Source: Rugamonas aquatica
GTDB taxonomy: Bacteria > Pseudomonadota > Gammaproteobacteria > Burkholderiales > Burkholderiaceae_D
Reading direction: 5' to 3'
Length of the DNA stretch: 64,000 bases
Assembly (NCBI RefSeq): GCF_009380215.1
Contig: NZ_WHUG01000001.1
Span: forward strand, 186,001-250,000
The position numbers and the translations under genes are program-made. The notes beneath the pieces are model-generated. The model did no database searches, was not told where the DNA came from, and saw nothing but the letters and a program-made list of their open reading frames with translations. This document shows, one piece after another, positions 53,521 through 62,283 of this stretch (position 1 is its first letter; the number at the start of each line of letters is the position of its first letter).

Positions 53521-54495
53521 ATGTTAAGCGACCGTTTTGGTCGATCGATCGACTATCTGCGGGTGTCGGTCACGGACCGCTGTGACCTGCGCTGTACCTA
53601 TTGCATGCCCAAGGATTTCAAGGGCTATGAAGACCCGCCCGACTGGCTCAGCTTTGACGAGATCGAACGGGTGGTCGCGGCCTTCGCCCGGCTCGGCACC
53701 TCCCGCGTGCGCCTGACCGGCGGCGAACCGCTGACCCGGCGCAACCTGCCGCAACTGGCTTCCCGGCTGTCCGCGCTGGACGGCGTGCGCGACCTGCCGC
53801 TGTCGACCAACGGCACCCGGCTGGCGCGCTACGCCGAGGCGCTGGCCGCCTCCGGCATCTCCCGCGTCAACGTCAGCCTCGACACGCTGGACCGTGTATG
53901 CATGGCCGGCATCACCGGGCGTGACTGTCTGCCCGCCGTGCTGGACGGCCTGCAGGCGGCCAAGGCGGCCGGACTGGCGCCGGTCAAGATCAATATGGTG
54001 GCCATGCGCGGCGTTAACGACGCCGAGATCGACGCCATGGCCGCGTTCTGCATCGAACAGCAATTCGTGCTGCGCCTGATCGAAGTCATGCCCATGGGCG
54101 AGACCGGCCGCAACACGGCCTATCTGAATCTGGCGCCGGTGCAGGCGCGGTTGGCGGAAAAGTTCAAGCTGGTGCCGCAGGCGCTGGAACTGGGCGGCGG
54201 GCCGGCGCGCTACTGGGCCACGGCCGACGGCAGCGCCAGCATCGGCTTCATCACGCCGTTGTCGCAGCATTTCTGCACCACCTGCAACCGCGTGCGGCTG
54301 GCGGTGGACGGCACGCTGTACCTGTGCCTGGGCCAGGAACAGCAATATCCGCTGCGTCCCTTGCTGCGCGGCGGCGCCAGCGATGCCGAACTGGAGCAGG
54401 CGATCCGCGAGGCCATCGAGCTCAAGCCCCAGCAGCATGACTTCGGCCAGGCGCCGGCCAAGATCGTCCGCTTCATGTCGCAGACCGGTGGCTAG
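53521..54495 (+). CDS. moaA: GTP 3',8-cyclase of molybdopterin synthesis
   Basis: A 324-residue radical-SAM enzyme for the first step of molybdenum cofactor synthesis. The N-terminal cluster is CDLRCTYC (Cys21, 25, 28), the C-terminal cluster HFCTTCNRVRLAVDG plus YLCLG. RLTGGEPLTRR binds SAM. The C-terminal Gly-Gly needed for activity is present. AGGAG precedes the ATG. Location between nar genes and narXL indicates a supply role for NarG. Confidence 0.96.
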   Translation: MLSDRFGRSIDYLRVSVTDRCDLRCTYCMPKDFKGYEDPPDWLSFDEIERVVAAFARLGTSRVRLTGGEPLTRRNLPQLASRLSALDGVRDLPLSTNGTRLARYAEALAASGISRVNVSLDTLDRVCMAGITGRDCLPAVLDGLQAAKAAGLAPVKINMVAMRGVNDAEIDAMAAFCIEQQFVLRLIEVMPMGETGRNTAYLNLAPVQARLAEKFKLVPQALELGGGPARYWATADGSASIGFITPLSQHFCTTCNRVRLAVDGTLYLCLGQEQQYPLRPLLRGGASDAELEQAIREAIELKPQQHDFGQAPAKIVRFMSQTGG

Positions 54496-54549
54496 CCTGC
54501 GCACCGCGCGTGTATACTTGCAAATCGGCTGTTGATTTACGGAGAAACC

Positions 54550-54594
54550 ATGTCCCATACCGCCATCGCCCACCGGCGCATCGCGCCGTGCTGA
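54550..54594 (+). CDS. Possible 14-codon upstream ORF coupled to narX
   Basis: An ATG with GGAG five bases upstream opens MSHTAIAHRRIAPC and stops at 54592-54594, overlapping the likely GTG start of narX (54588) by 7 bases. It may only deliver ribosomes to the GTG. A chance ORF cannot be excluded. Confidence 0.4.
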   Translation: MSHTAIAHRRIAPC

Positions 54595-56528
54595 AGCCGA
54601 CGCTGTTCGCCGGCTGGCAGAAATTATCGACCCGCATCGTCGGCCTGCTGTTGAGTTTTCTGGCAGTCGCGCTGATGGTGATCGGCGCCACGCTGTTGCT
54701 GTCGTGGCAGCTGGAAGGCAGCGCCGCCGCGATCAACGTGGCCGGCAGCTTGCGCATGGACAGCTACCGTCTGGCGATGCTGTCGATGCAGGTGGATAAC
54801 GGCGGCGGCCGCGCGGCCGCAATCGCGCAGCTGAACGCGCAGCTGGCGCGCATCGACAACACGATGGCCATGCTGCGGCGCGGCGATCCGCAACGCCCGC
54901 TGTTCCTACCGCCGACCGCGGCGATCCGTACCGCCTATACCGAGGTCGAGCAGCAGTGGCGCAGCGTGCTGGCGCCGCCGGTGCGCGCGCTGGCGGCGGC
55001 CGAAGCCGTGCCGGCCACCCAGCAGCGGCTGATCCGGCAGCGCACCGAGGAATTCGTGCAGCGCGTGGACCAGCTGGTGCAGCGCATCGAGCGCGACAGC
55101 GAGAACCGCACTTTCTGGCTGCGCGCTTCGCAATTATCGCTGCTGGCGCTGGCCCTGATGGGCACGGTCAGCATCATCTACCTGTTGTTCGACATGATCG
55201 TGGCGCCGGTGACGCGCCTGCAAGCGGGCATGGACCGGATGCGCGAGCAGGATTTCAGCGTGCGCCTGCCGGTGGACAGCAATGACGAATTCGGCATGCT
55301 GGCGCGCGGCTTCAACCAGATGGCCGACAAGCTCAAGGACTCGTACCAGAACCTGGAACAGCGGGTCCATCTGAAGACCTCCGAGCTGGAGCAGCAGAAC
55401 CGCGAACTGGCGCTGCTGTACGACAGCGCGTCCTTCCTGCAGCAGGCGCAGTTGGCGGAGGCGATGTGCGAAGGCTTCCTGCAACGCATCAGCGAGTATT
55501 TCAAGGCCGATGGCGGCTCGGTGCGCATCCTCGATCCCAACCGCGACAACCTGCATATGCTGGTGCATTGGGGCTTGTCGGAAAAGCTGGTGGAAACCGA
55601 GCGCTGCCTGAAAGTGGGCGAGTGCCTGTGCGGCGAGGCGGTGGTCAGCAAGCTGGCCGTGATCCACGACCTGCGCCGCAAGGACGACCGCAATATGCTG
55701 CAATGCCACCGCGAAGGCTTCGCGACGATTTCGATCTTCCACATCTTTGCGCAGCGCCAGCATCTGGGCTTCTTCAATCTGCACTTCCGCGCGACGACGG
55801 TGTTTTCCGCCGCGCAGACGGCGCTGCTGGAGACGCTGGGCCAGCTGCTGGGCACGGCGATCGAGAACCAGCGCCTGCAAGGGCGCGACCGCGAGCTGGC
55901 CATTTCCGAAGAGCGCAACCTGGTGGCGCAGGGCCTGCACGACAGCATCGCCCAGGGCTTGAATTTCCTGAACCTGCAAGTGCAGATGCTGGAGCAGTCG
56001 CTGCAGAGCCAGCGGCTGGACGAGGTCGAGAGCATCGTGCCGGCGCTGCGGGCCGGCGTCGAGGAGAGCTACCAGGATGTGCGCGAGCTGCTGCACAATT
56101 TCCGCACCCGGCTGCAGGAGGGCAACCTCGTCACGTCGCTGGAAACGGTGGTCGACAAGTTCCGCCGCCAGAGCGGCATCGCGGTCGATTTCGAGGCCGA
56201 TTCCGACGGCGCGCCTTTCCCGCGCGAGCACCAGCTGCAATTGCTGTTCATCGTGCAGGAAGCGCTGTCGAACGTGCGCAAGCATGCGTCGGCCAGTCAG
56301 GTGTGGGTCAGCCTGGTAGATGAGCAGGACTTTACGCTGAGCGTGCGCGACAACGGCCACGGCTTCGATCCCGCCGCGCTGGAGTCGCTGGGTGAGGCCC
56401 ATGTCGGTATCAATATCATGCGCGAGCGGGCGCAGCGCATCGACGCGCAGCTGCACCTGAAGTCGGCGCCGGGCGCCGGCACCGAGGTGGTGCTGCGCTT
56501 GCCTCGCGCCCAGCGCCGCGCCGCATAA
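54588..56528 (+). CDS. narX: Nitrate/nitrite sensor histidine kinase
   Basis: A 646-residue membrane sensor. Two helices (about residues 13-36 and 185-205) flank a periplasmic nitrate-binding PilJ-like helical domain with AAAINVAGSLRMDSYRLAML (P-box Arg). HAMP, GAF-like, HisKA_3 (EERNLVAQGLHDSIAQGLNF, phospho-His) and HATPase (VRDNGHGFDP) follow. No ATG fits before the first helix; GTG 54588 is the best start and overlaps a short upstream ORF. NarL follows after 24 bases. Confidence 0.93.
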   Translation: MLKPTLFAGWQKLSTRIVGLLLSFLAVALMVIGATLLLSWQLEGSAAAINVAGSLRMDSYRLAMLSMQVDNGGGRAAAIAQLNAQLARIDNTMAMLRRGDPQRPLFLPPTAAIRTAYTEVEQQWRSVLAPPVRALAAAEAVPATQQRLIRQRTEEFVQRVDQLVQRIERDSENRTFWLRASQLSLLALALMGTVSIIYLLFDMIVAPVTRLQAGMDRMREQDFSVRLPVDSNDEFGMLARGFNQMADKLKDSYQNLEQRVHLKTSELEQQNRELALLYDSASFLQQAQLAEAMCEGFLQRISEYFKADGGSVRILDPNRDNLHMLVHWGLSEKLVETERCLKVGECLCGEAVVSKLAVIHDLRRKDDRNMLQCHREGFATISIFHIFAQRQHLGFFNLHFRATTVFSAAQTALLETLGQLLGTAIENQRLQGRDRELAISEERNLVAQGLHDSIAQGLNFLNLQVQMLEQSLQSQRLDEVESIVPALRAGVEESYQDVRELLHNFRTRLQEGNLVTSLETVVDKFRRQSGIAVDFEADSDGAPFPREHQLQLLFIVQEALSNVRKHASASQVWVSLVDEQDFTLSVRDNGHGFDPAALESLGEAHVGINIMRERAQRIDAQLHLKSAPGAGTEVVLRLPRAQRRAA

Positions 56529-56552
56529 ATCTATCAAGAAAGGCTGGAACCG

Positions 56553-57218
56553 ATGGACAATGAAGCAAGCCCTATCAGCGTGCTGCTGGTCGACGACCAT
56601 ACGCTGTTCCGCAGCGGCATACGCTCGCTGTTGCAGCGCCACCCGGAGTTCGCGGTGGTGGGCGAGGCCGCCGACGGCTTCGAAGGCGTCAAGCGCGCGC
56701 AGCAGCTCAAGCCGCAGGTGATCCTGCTGGATTTGAACATGCCGGGCATGTCCGGCGTGGAGACGCTGCAGCTGCTGCGCCAGGATTGCCCGGACAGCGC
56801 GATCGTGATGCTGACCGTGTCCGAGGATGCGGAAGACCTGAGCGTGGCGTTGAAGGCGGGCGCCAGCGGCTATCTGCTGAAAAATATCGACACCGATTAT
56901 CTGACGCGGGCGATACGCCGCGCCGCCGCCGGCGAGACCGTGGTGGCCGAGGCGATGACCGCCAAGCTGGTGGCGCAGTTGCAGAGCGGCGCGGCGACGC
57001 CGGTGGCGTCCGAGCTGGACAAGCTGACGCCGCGTGAACGGGAAATCCTCGATTGCCTGGCGTGCGGCGAAAGCAATAAGGGCATCGCGCGCACGCTGGA
57101 CCTGGCCGAAAGCACGGTCAAGATTCATGTACAGAATGTGTTGAAGAAGCTGAAGCTGAGCAGCCGGGTGCAGGCGGCCGTGTATGCGGTCGAACACCGC
57201 ATGCACGGCGGTAGTTGA
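56553..57218 (+). CDS. narL: Nitrate/nitrite response regulator
   Basis: A 221-residue regulator with a receiver domain (VLLVDDHTLFRSGIRSLL, phosphoacceptor Asp60 in LLDLNMPG, Lys in YLLKNID) and a LuxR-type helix-turn-helix (LTPREREILDCLACGESNKG, STVKIHVQNVLKKL). It pairs with NarX. The TAGTYMT 7-2-7 sites before narK1, narG and moaA are its likely targets. Confidence 0.95.
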   Translation: MDNEASPISVLLVDDHTLFRSGIRSLLQRHPEFAVVGEAADGFEGVKRAQQLKPQVILLDLNMPGMSGVETLQLLRQDCPDSAIVMLTVSEDAEDLSVALKAGASGYLLKNIDTDYLTRAIRRAAAGETVVAEAMTAKLVAQLQSGAATPVASELDKLTPREREILDCLACGESNKGIARTLDLAESTVKIHVQNVLKKLKLSSRVQAAVYAVEHRMHGGS

Positions 57219-57232
57219 GGCGTGGTGGCTGT

Positions 57233-57511
57233 TTAGCCGCCGCAGCAACCTCCGCAGCAGCCGCCCGCTGTGGCTGCCGGTGGGCTCACTGGCGCGGCCT
57301 CGGTGGCGGCGCTGGAGGCGTAGCCGGCCATCGCCAGCTTGCGCATCAGCAGGTGCGGCGAGGTCAACGATTCATCGATGCGCGCGCTGGCGCGGCGGTC
57401 GCGCAGGGAGACGCGCACATCGCTGACGCCGTCGATGTCGCCGAGTACGCGGGCGATGATGTCGGCGCAGGCTTCGCCGTCCATGCCGTCAATAATGAGT
57501 TCTGTTTGCAT
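57233..57511 (-). CDS. HMA-like small protein with Cys-rich tail
   Basis: A 92-residue protein starting after AAGGAA. The ferredoxin-like HMA fold is suggested by TELIIDGMDGEACADIIARV and GVSDVRVSLRDRRASARID. The usual MxCxxC metal loop reads GMDGEAC, so one cysteine is missing. The C terminus ends CCGGCCGG, which could bind metal instead. It is convergent with narL and divergent from nnrS. A copper-trafficking role is speculative. Confidence 0.75.
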   Translation of the reverse strand: MQTELIIDGMDGEACADIIARVLGDIDGVSDVRVSLRDRRASARIDESLTSPHLLMRKLAMAGYASSAATEAAPVSPPAATAGGCCGGCCGG

Positions 57512-57609
57512 AGCATTCCTTTGATATTGGTAACACGCAGACAGCCTAAGCCAAAGCCAGCCGGCGGTCGATAGCGGGGCGGCAAAAGCGGCGGGCAGTT
57601 GGATTTTTC

Positions 57610-57623
57610 TTGATCCAGGTTAT
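57610..57623. promoter_or_regulatory. Dnr-like site upstream of nnrS
   Basis: TTGATCCAGGTTAT lies about 75 bases before the nnrS start, within a 21-base stretch (57604-57624) identical to 31482-31502 at norZ/nsrR. Confidence 0.55.
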
Positions 57624-57697
57624 GCGAATCGGGCGTCAACTTTCATCCGACGGCTGCTGCGACCACAATGACCGCATACTCTTACAGGATGTAGATC

Positions 57698-58903
57698 ATG
57701 AGCTTGCTCCATATTGAAGAACCTGCCGGCAAGGCCGGCGCATGGGATGGCAGCCATCCCCTATGGCGGCTGGGCTTCCGGCCGTTCTACCTGGCTGCGG
57801 CGGGCTTCGCCGCGCTGGCGATTCCGCTGTGGATGCTGCGCTACCTGAGCTGGTGGCCGGCCGGCGCCGAAGGCTGGCTGCATGTGGGCTTCGCCTGGCA
57901 TATGCACGAGATGGTGTTCGGCATGGCGGCGGCGGTGGTGGTCGGGTTTCTGTACACGGCCGCGTTCAACTGGACCGGCAACTGGACGCCGGTGCGCGGC
58001 AAGCTGGCGGCGCTGGTGACCTTGTGGCTGCTGGGCCGCCTGGCGATGCTGCTGGCGCCGCCACTGGCCGGCGCGCTGGTGGATTGGCTGTTCCTGCCGG
58101 CGGCGGCCTGGCCGCTGTGGCGCGTGATGCAGAAGGCCGGCAACCGCCGCAACTACTTCCTGGTCGGCCTGCTGGCGCTGATGGCTGCGGCCAACGGCGT
58201 GTTCCATGCCATTACGCTGGGCTGGCTGGCGGCCAATCCGATCGCGCCGGTGCAGGCGGCGATCCTGGTCATCGTGTTGATGGAAGGCGCGATCGGCACG
58301 CGCATCATTCCCATGTTCACCCGCAATGGCGCGCCGGGCACCACGCCCGTCGTGCAGCCCAAGCTGGACAAGCTGTCGCTGGGCTTGCTCGCGGCGTTTG
58401 CGCTGGGCTGGGTCGCCGGCGTGCCCGCCTGGCTGATCGGACCGGTCGGCGTGGTGGCCGCCTTGCTGGTGCTGCTGCGCCTGTGGCGCTGGCAAGCGCT
58501 GCGGACCGGCCGCGTGCCGCTGCTGTGGATCATGCATCTGTCGTACGCGTGGATCGCCGCCGGTCTGTTGCTGCTGGTGCTGTCGCGCTGGCAGATAGTC
58601 ACCGCCAGCGCCGGCTTCCACGCGCTGACGGTGGGCTCGATGGCCGGCCTGATCCTGGGCATGATGACGCGCACCACGCTGGGCCACACCGGCCGGCCGC
58701 TGCGCGCAGGCCGGGCCGAAACCGCGATGTTCGCGTTGATCCAGCTGAGCGCGTTGACGCGCGTGCTGTCGGCGCTGGGACTGGACGGCGGCGCCAGCAC
58801 GTTGGTGCTCAGCGCGCTGTGCTGGACGGTGGCATTCGGCCTCTACGTTTACGTCTACGCGCCGTACCTGAGCAGCGCACGCGTCGACGGCAAACCCGGC
58901 TGA
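57698..58903 (+). CDS. nnrS: NnrS family membrane protein
   Basis: A 401-residue haem- and copper-containing membrane protein family that lessens nitrosative stress in denitrifiers. About 12 helices are visible, with LWRLGFRPFYLAAAGFAAL, WHMHEMVFGMAAAVVVGFLY, LIVLMEGAIGTRIIPMFTRN-like and HALTVGSMAGLILGMMTRTT segments typical of NnrS. The promoter shares a 21-base element with norZ/nsrR, so NO control is inferred. Confidence 0.93.
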   Translation: MSLLHIEEPAGKAGAWDGSHPLWRLGFRPFYLAAAGFAALAIPLWMLRYLSWWPAGAEGWLHVGFAWHMHEMVFGMAAAVVVGFLYTAAFNWTGNWTPVRGKLAALVTLWLLGRLAMLLAPPLAGALVDWLFLPAAAWPLWRVMQKAGNRRNYFLVGLLALMAAANGVFHAITLGWLAANPIAPVQAAILVIVLMEGAIGTRIIPMFTRNGAPGTTPVVQPKLDKLSLGLLAAFALGWVAGVPAWLIGPVGVVAALLVLLRLWRWQALRTGRVPLLWIMHLSYAWIAAGLLLLVLSRWQIVTASAGFHALTVGSMAGLILGMMTRTTLGHTGRPLRAGRAETAMFALIQLSALTRVLSALGLDGGASTLVLSALCWTVAFGLYVYVYAPYLSSARVDGKPG

Positions 58904-58922
58904 CAGCGGTGGGTAGATACCG

Positions 58923-59975
58923 CTAAGGGCAGGGCGCTTGCGCCAGCAGCGCGGCCAGCCGCAGGAATTCGGCCGGACTGACCTTGCGTGCCGTCCGCGC
59001 CTGCGCGGGGTCGACCACGCGCTGATGGCTGATTACCATGTTTTGCTGCGGGACGACCAGGATGTACTGGCCGTAGTAACCCCACGCCATGTAGGCGCCC
59101 GTCAGCGGCGAGCCGGCCGGCACCGATGGTATCCACCACAGCAGGCCGTAATCGAGCTGGCGGCGCGCGGTGGAGGGCGGGTGCATGTCGGCCGCGCGGG
59201 TCAGCGGCGTGGTGATGCGCTTAACCCAGTCGGCTGGCAGCAACTGGCGTCCGTTCCAGCTGCCTTGTTGCAGCATCAGCTGGCCCAGGCGCGCCATGTC
59301 GCGGGTCGACAGGTGGAAGTGGTAGGCCAGGTGGCGCGAGCGGGCCGGGTCGCCATTGCGATGCTGTTGCGACAGCTGGAAATCTTCCATTTGCAGCGGC
59401 TGCGCCAGGTTGCGCTCGAAGCTTTGGTAGATGTCCTGTCCCGTCAACTGTTCGTAGACGCTGCCGGCCGCGTTGAAGTCCCAGTTGTTGTACAGGAAGT
59501 AGGCGCCCGGCGTCTGCGAGCCGCGCTGCGGGGCCGCTTCGGCATCGTCGCCGGGATTGGCCGCCGCGTGGTAGACGCCGGAGCGCGCCGCCAGCAGATC
59601 TCGTACGGTGGCGGTGCGCTCCAGCGGCAGCAGGCCGCCCACATCGTCGATGCCCAGCGAGGCCAGGCTGCGGTCCAGCGCGATCGTGCCGTCGGCAACG
59701 TATGGGCCGTACATCATGGCCAGCACGCTCTTGCGCACCGAGTAGACTTGCTCCGGCCGCTCCACCGGGCCATAGCTGGCCAGCACCTGGCCGTCGCGCA
59801 CCGCCATCATCGAGGTGCTGGGCAGAGTCTTCAGATAGTCCAGCGCTTGCGACACGCCGGCGCGGCATGCCGGGCTCTGGCCGCTCATGGCTTGCCAGTG
59901 GGCGGCCGGCGTCGCGGCGGATGCCTGGGCGCACATCAGCAGCGTGAGCAAGAGCGGCGTTTTCATCGGCCGCAT
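58923..59975 (-). CDS. Secreted serine hydrolase, beta-lactamase fold
   Basis: A 350-residue protein with a signal peptide (TPLLLTLLMCAQASAATP). The class C/PBP-like motifs are SVRK in VYSVRKSVLAMM (Ser-x-x-Lys) and YNN in FLYNNWDFNAAG. Family members are peptidases, esterases or amidases; the substrate cannot be told. The start ATG overlaps the upstream TGA by one base (TGATG), so it is coupled to the acyl-CoA-dehydrogenase-like gene. Confidence 0.85.
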   Translation of the reverse strand: MRPMKTPLLLTLLMCAQASAATPAAHWQAMSGQSPACRAGVSQALDYLKTLPSTSMMAVRDGQVLASYGPVERPEQVYSVRKSVLAMMYGPYVADGTIALDRSLASLGIDDVGGLLPLERTATVRDLLAARSGVYHAAANPGDDAEAAPQRGSQTPGAYFLYNNWDFNAAGSVYEQLTGQDIYQSFERNLAQPLQMEDFQLSQQHRNGDPARSRHLAYHFHLSTRDMARLGQLMLQQGSWNGRQLLPADWVKRITTPLTRAADMHPPSTARRQLDYGLLWWIPSVPAGSPLTGAYMAWGYYGQYILVVPQQNMVISHQRVVDPAQARTARKVSPAEFLRLAALLAQAPCP

Positions 59976-61072
59976 CAAGGCAGCAGCAGCGAGTGCTGGC
60001 TGGCGGTGTGGAAATCGCGCCAGACGCGGTTGATGGCGCTGTCCTCGTGCGCCGCATACAAGCCGCAGTAGGGATACAGCTCGTCGACCGCCGCGCGCGC
60101 CGCGGCCACCAGCGCCAGTGAACTGGCCTGGATCGCGTGCATGGCATCCGCATCGAGCGGCGTGCCCGCCACCACCTGCGCCCAGCTGCGGTCCAGCACC
60201 GCGTAGAAATGCGTGCGGGCGGCGGCCAAGGCGTCTTGCTTTTCGCGCAGCAGCGCGGCCACTTCAGGCACCTCCAGCAACGGCAAGTCCTTCACCGCGT
60301 GCCGGCGGCGGCGCATGCAGGGCTCGGCCAGCCGTACGAAGTGGTCCGCCATGCCCGCGATATTGGCCCCCAGCGTGACGAAGGCCAGCGAGTAAAACGG
60401 GAAACGGTACAGCGGCCCGTCCGCCGTCGCCGCATCGGGGCGGATGGCGAAGCCGTACTGCTCGCTTACCCAGGCGCCGTCGATGCGGTAGCTGTGTGAG
60501 GCGCTGGCGCGCATGCCTATGCTGCCCCACGACGGCACGATCTGAACCTGTTCCGCCGGCACCAGGAAGGCGCGGATGCGTGGTGCGCCGCGCTCGTCCA
60601 GCAGCGGCTGGCCGTTGGCGCGCAGCACGGCGTTCAGGGTGAAATGGGTGGCCATCGGGGCGCCGCTGGCGTAGTCCCAGCGGCCGGTGATGCGGAACCC
60701 TGCGGCTTCCCCATCGCCTTCCTGCTCGGCATAGCCGGTCGGCGCGCCGCTGCCGCCCAGGCAGACGCGCTTGCCGCCGACGATGTCGCGCGCCAGCGCC
60801 GGCGGCAGGAAGCCGGCGAACCAGCCGGCGCCCGCGCACAAGGTCAGTACCCAGCCCATGCTGCCATCGACGGCGGCCACGGCTTCCTCCAGCCGCACCG
60901 CTTCCGGCAGCGGCAACTCGGCGCCGCCGCTGGCGCGCGGGGCCAGCATTTTGAGCCAGCCGCGCCGGTGCAACAAGGCTTGCTGGATCGGGTGCAGGAA
61001 ACGGGCGGTGTCCGCCATGGCGGCGTAGCGTTCGATGCGGCGCGCATCGCGCGCGAGGAGGGGGGATGTCAT
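59975..61072 (-). CDS. Acyl-CoA-dehydrogenase-like flavoprotein
   Basis: A 365-residue protein of the acyl-CoA dehydrogenase superfamily: PRASGGAELPLPEAVRLEEA, DGSMGWVLTLCAGAGWFAG, FRITGRWDYASGAP and SWGSIGMRASASHSYRIDGA. The last pattern and the lack of a clear catalytic Glu suggest the flavin-dependent monooxygenase/HsaA-DszC branch over a beta-oxidation enzyme. It precedes the serine hydrolase in a two-gene operon. Substrate unknown. Confidence 0.82.
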   Translation of the reverse strand: MTSPLLARDARRIERYAAMADTARFLHPIQQALLHRRGWLKMLAPRASGGAELPLPEAVRLEEAVAAVDGSMGWVLTLCAGAGWFAGFLPPALARDIVGGKRVCLGGSGAPTGYAEQEGDGEAAGFRITGRWDYASGAPMATHFTLNAVLRANGQPLLDERGAPRIRAFLVPAEQVQIVPSWGSIGMRASASHSYRIDGAWVSEQYGFAIRPDAATADGPLYRFPFYSLAFVTLGANIAGMADHFVRLAEPCMRRRRHAVKDLPLLEVPEVAALLREKQDALAAARTHFYAVLDRSWAQVVAGTPLDADAMHAIQASSLALVAAARAAVDELYPYCGLYAAHEDSAINRVWRDFHTASQHSLLLP

Positions 61073-61239
61073 GCCGGGCTTCGCGTAGTGAGGATGTCCG
61101 GTATTTTCGCATTATCGGCCGTCAAGCGGGGACAGCCATTCCATTTCCGTATGTGTGCAGCGAGAAAAATGATTGGTATCGCCGGCGCGGCCGTCGTAGC
61201 ATGGTGGCGCGCAATCTCCCCTTTTATGAAAGACTGATG

Positions 61240-62166
61240 ATGTCAGCAATCAAACTCGCGATCGTCGGCGTCGGCAAGATCGTCCACGACCAGCACCTGC
61301 CGGCCATCGCGGCCAACGCCGATTTCGAACTGGTGGCCTCGGCCAGCCGGCATAACACCGTGCCCGGCCTGCCGGGCTACACCTCGATCGAGGCCATGCT
61401 GGCGGCGGTGCCGGGGATCGACGCCGTGTCGCTGTGCATGCCGCCGCAATACCGCTACCAGGCGGCGCAGGTGGCGCTGGCGGCCGGCAAGCACGTGTTC
61501 CTGGAAAAACCGCCGGGCGCGACGCTGTCGGAAGTGGCCGATCTGGAGGCGCTGGCCGCCGCCCGGGGCGTGACGCTGTTCACCAGCTGGCATTCGCGCT
61601 ACGCGCCGGCGGTGCAGCCGGCCAAGGCCTACCTGGCCGCCCACGCGCCGACCGCCATGCAGGTCCGCTGGAAGGAAGATGTGCGCCAGTGGCACCCGAA
61701 CCAGGAATGGATCTGGCAGGCCGGCGGCCTGGGCGTGTTCGATCCGGGCATCAACGCGCTGTCCATCGTCACCGAAATCCTGCCGTCGCTGATCTTCCTG
61801 AAACGCGCCACGCTGGAATTCCCCGACAACCGCGACGCGCCGATCGCCGCCGAACTGCATTTCCAGGACGCCGCCGGCATGCCGGTGCACGCCCAGTTCG
61901 ACTGGCGCCAGACCGGTCCGCAAAGCTGGGACATCGTGGTGCAGACCGCCGACGGCGAACTCAAGCTGAGCAACGGCGGCGCCCGCCTGTGGGTGCACGG
62001 CGTCGAGCAGCCGCTGGAGCAGGAGGCGGAATACCCGTCGCTGTACCGCCGCTTCGCCGAGCTGGTGCGCGCCGGCCGCGCCGACGTCGACGTGGCGCCG
62101 CTGCGCCACGTGGCCGACGCCTTCATGCTGGGCCAGCGCAAGGTGGTGGCCGCCTTCCACGACTGA
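61240..62166 (+). CDS. Gfo/Idh/MocA sugar dehydrogenase, galactose 1-dehydrogenase-like
   Basis: A 308-residue NAD(P)-dependent oxidoreductase with a Rossmann domain (KLAIVGVGKIVHDQHLPAIA), the family motif EKPPGAT and the C-terminal domain GGLGVFDPGINALSIVTEIL. The latter pattern fits D-galactose 1-dehydrogenases, which oxidise galactose to the lactone. Two ATGs are adjacent; I use the second for spacing from GAAAG. No other galactose genes are in view. Confidence 0.85.
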   Translation: MSAIKLAIVGVGKIVHDQHLPAIAANADFELVASASRHNTVPGLPGYTSIEAMLAAVPGIDAVSLCMPPQYRYQAAQVALAAGKHVFLEKPPGATLSEVADLEALAAARGVTLFTSWHSRYAPAVQPAKAYLAAHAPTAMQVRWKEDVRQWHPNQEWIWQAGGLGVFDPGINALSIVTEILPSLIFLKRATLEFPDNRDAPIAAELHFQDAAGMPVHAQFDWRQTGPQSWDIVVQTADGELKLSNGGARLWVHGVEQPLEQEAEYPSLYRRFAELVRAGRADVDVAPLRHVADAFMLGQRKVVAAFHD

Positions 62167-62212
62167 CGCCCGCGCGACGGCACCGGCACAGCGAGCGCGG
62201 TTGCGAAAATAC

Positions 62213-62226
62213 TTGATCTGGATCAA
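62213..62226. promoter_or_regulatory. Perfect FNR/Dnr box upstream of the PHA synthase
   Basis: TTGATCTGGATCAA matches TTGAT-N4-ATCAA exactly, 58 bases before the GTG start of the PHA synthase gene. It is the second perfect box in the window after 18977. Confidence 0.85.
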
Positions 62227-62283
62227 ATACTTACGGGCCGCCCGCCAACCATAATCAAGTCCATCTTCTACCGAGGAGGACTT

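Noticed and set aside
55134..57248. 704-codon open frame antisense to narX and narL
   Set aside because: Covers two well-identified genes in antisense; composition is typical of shadow frames.
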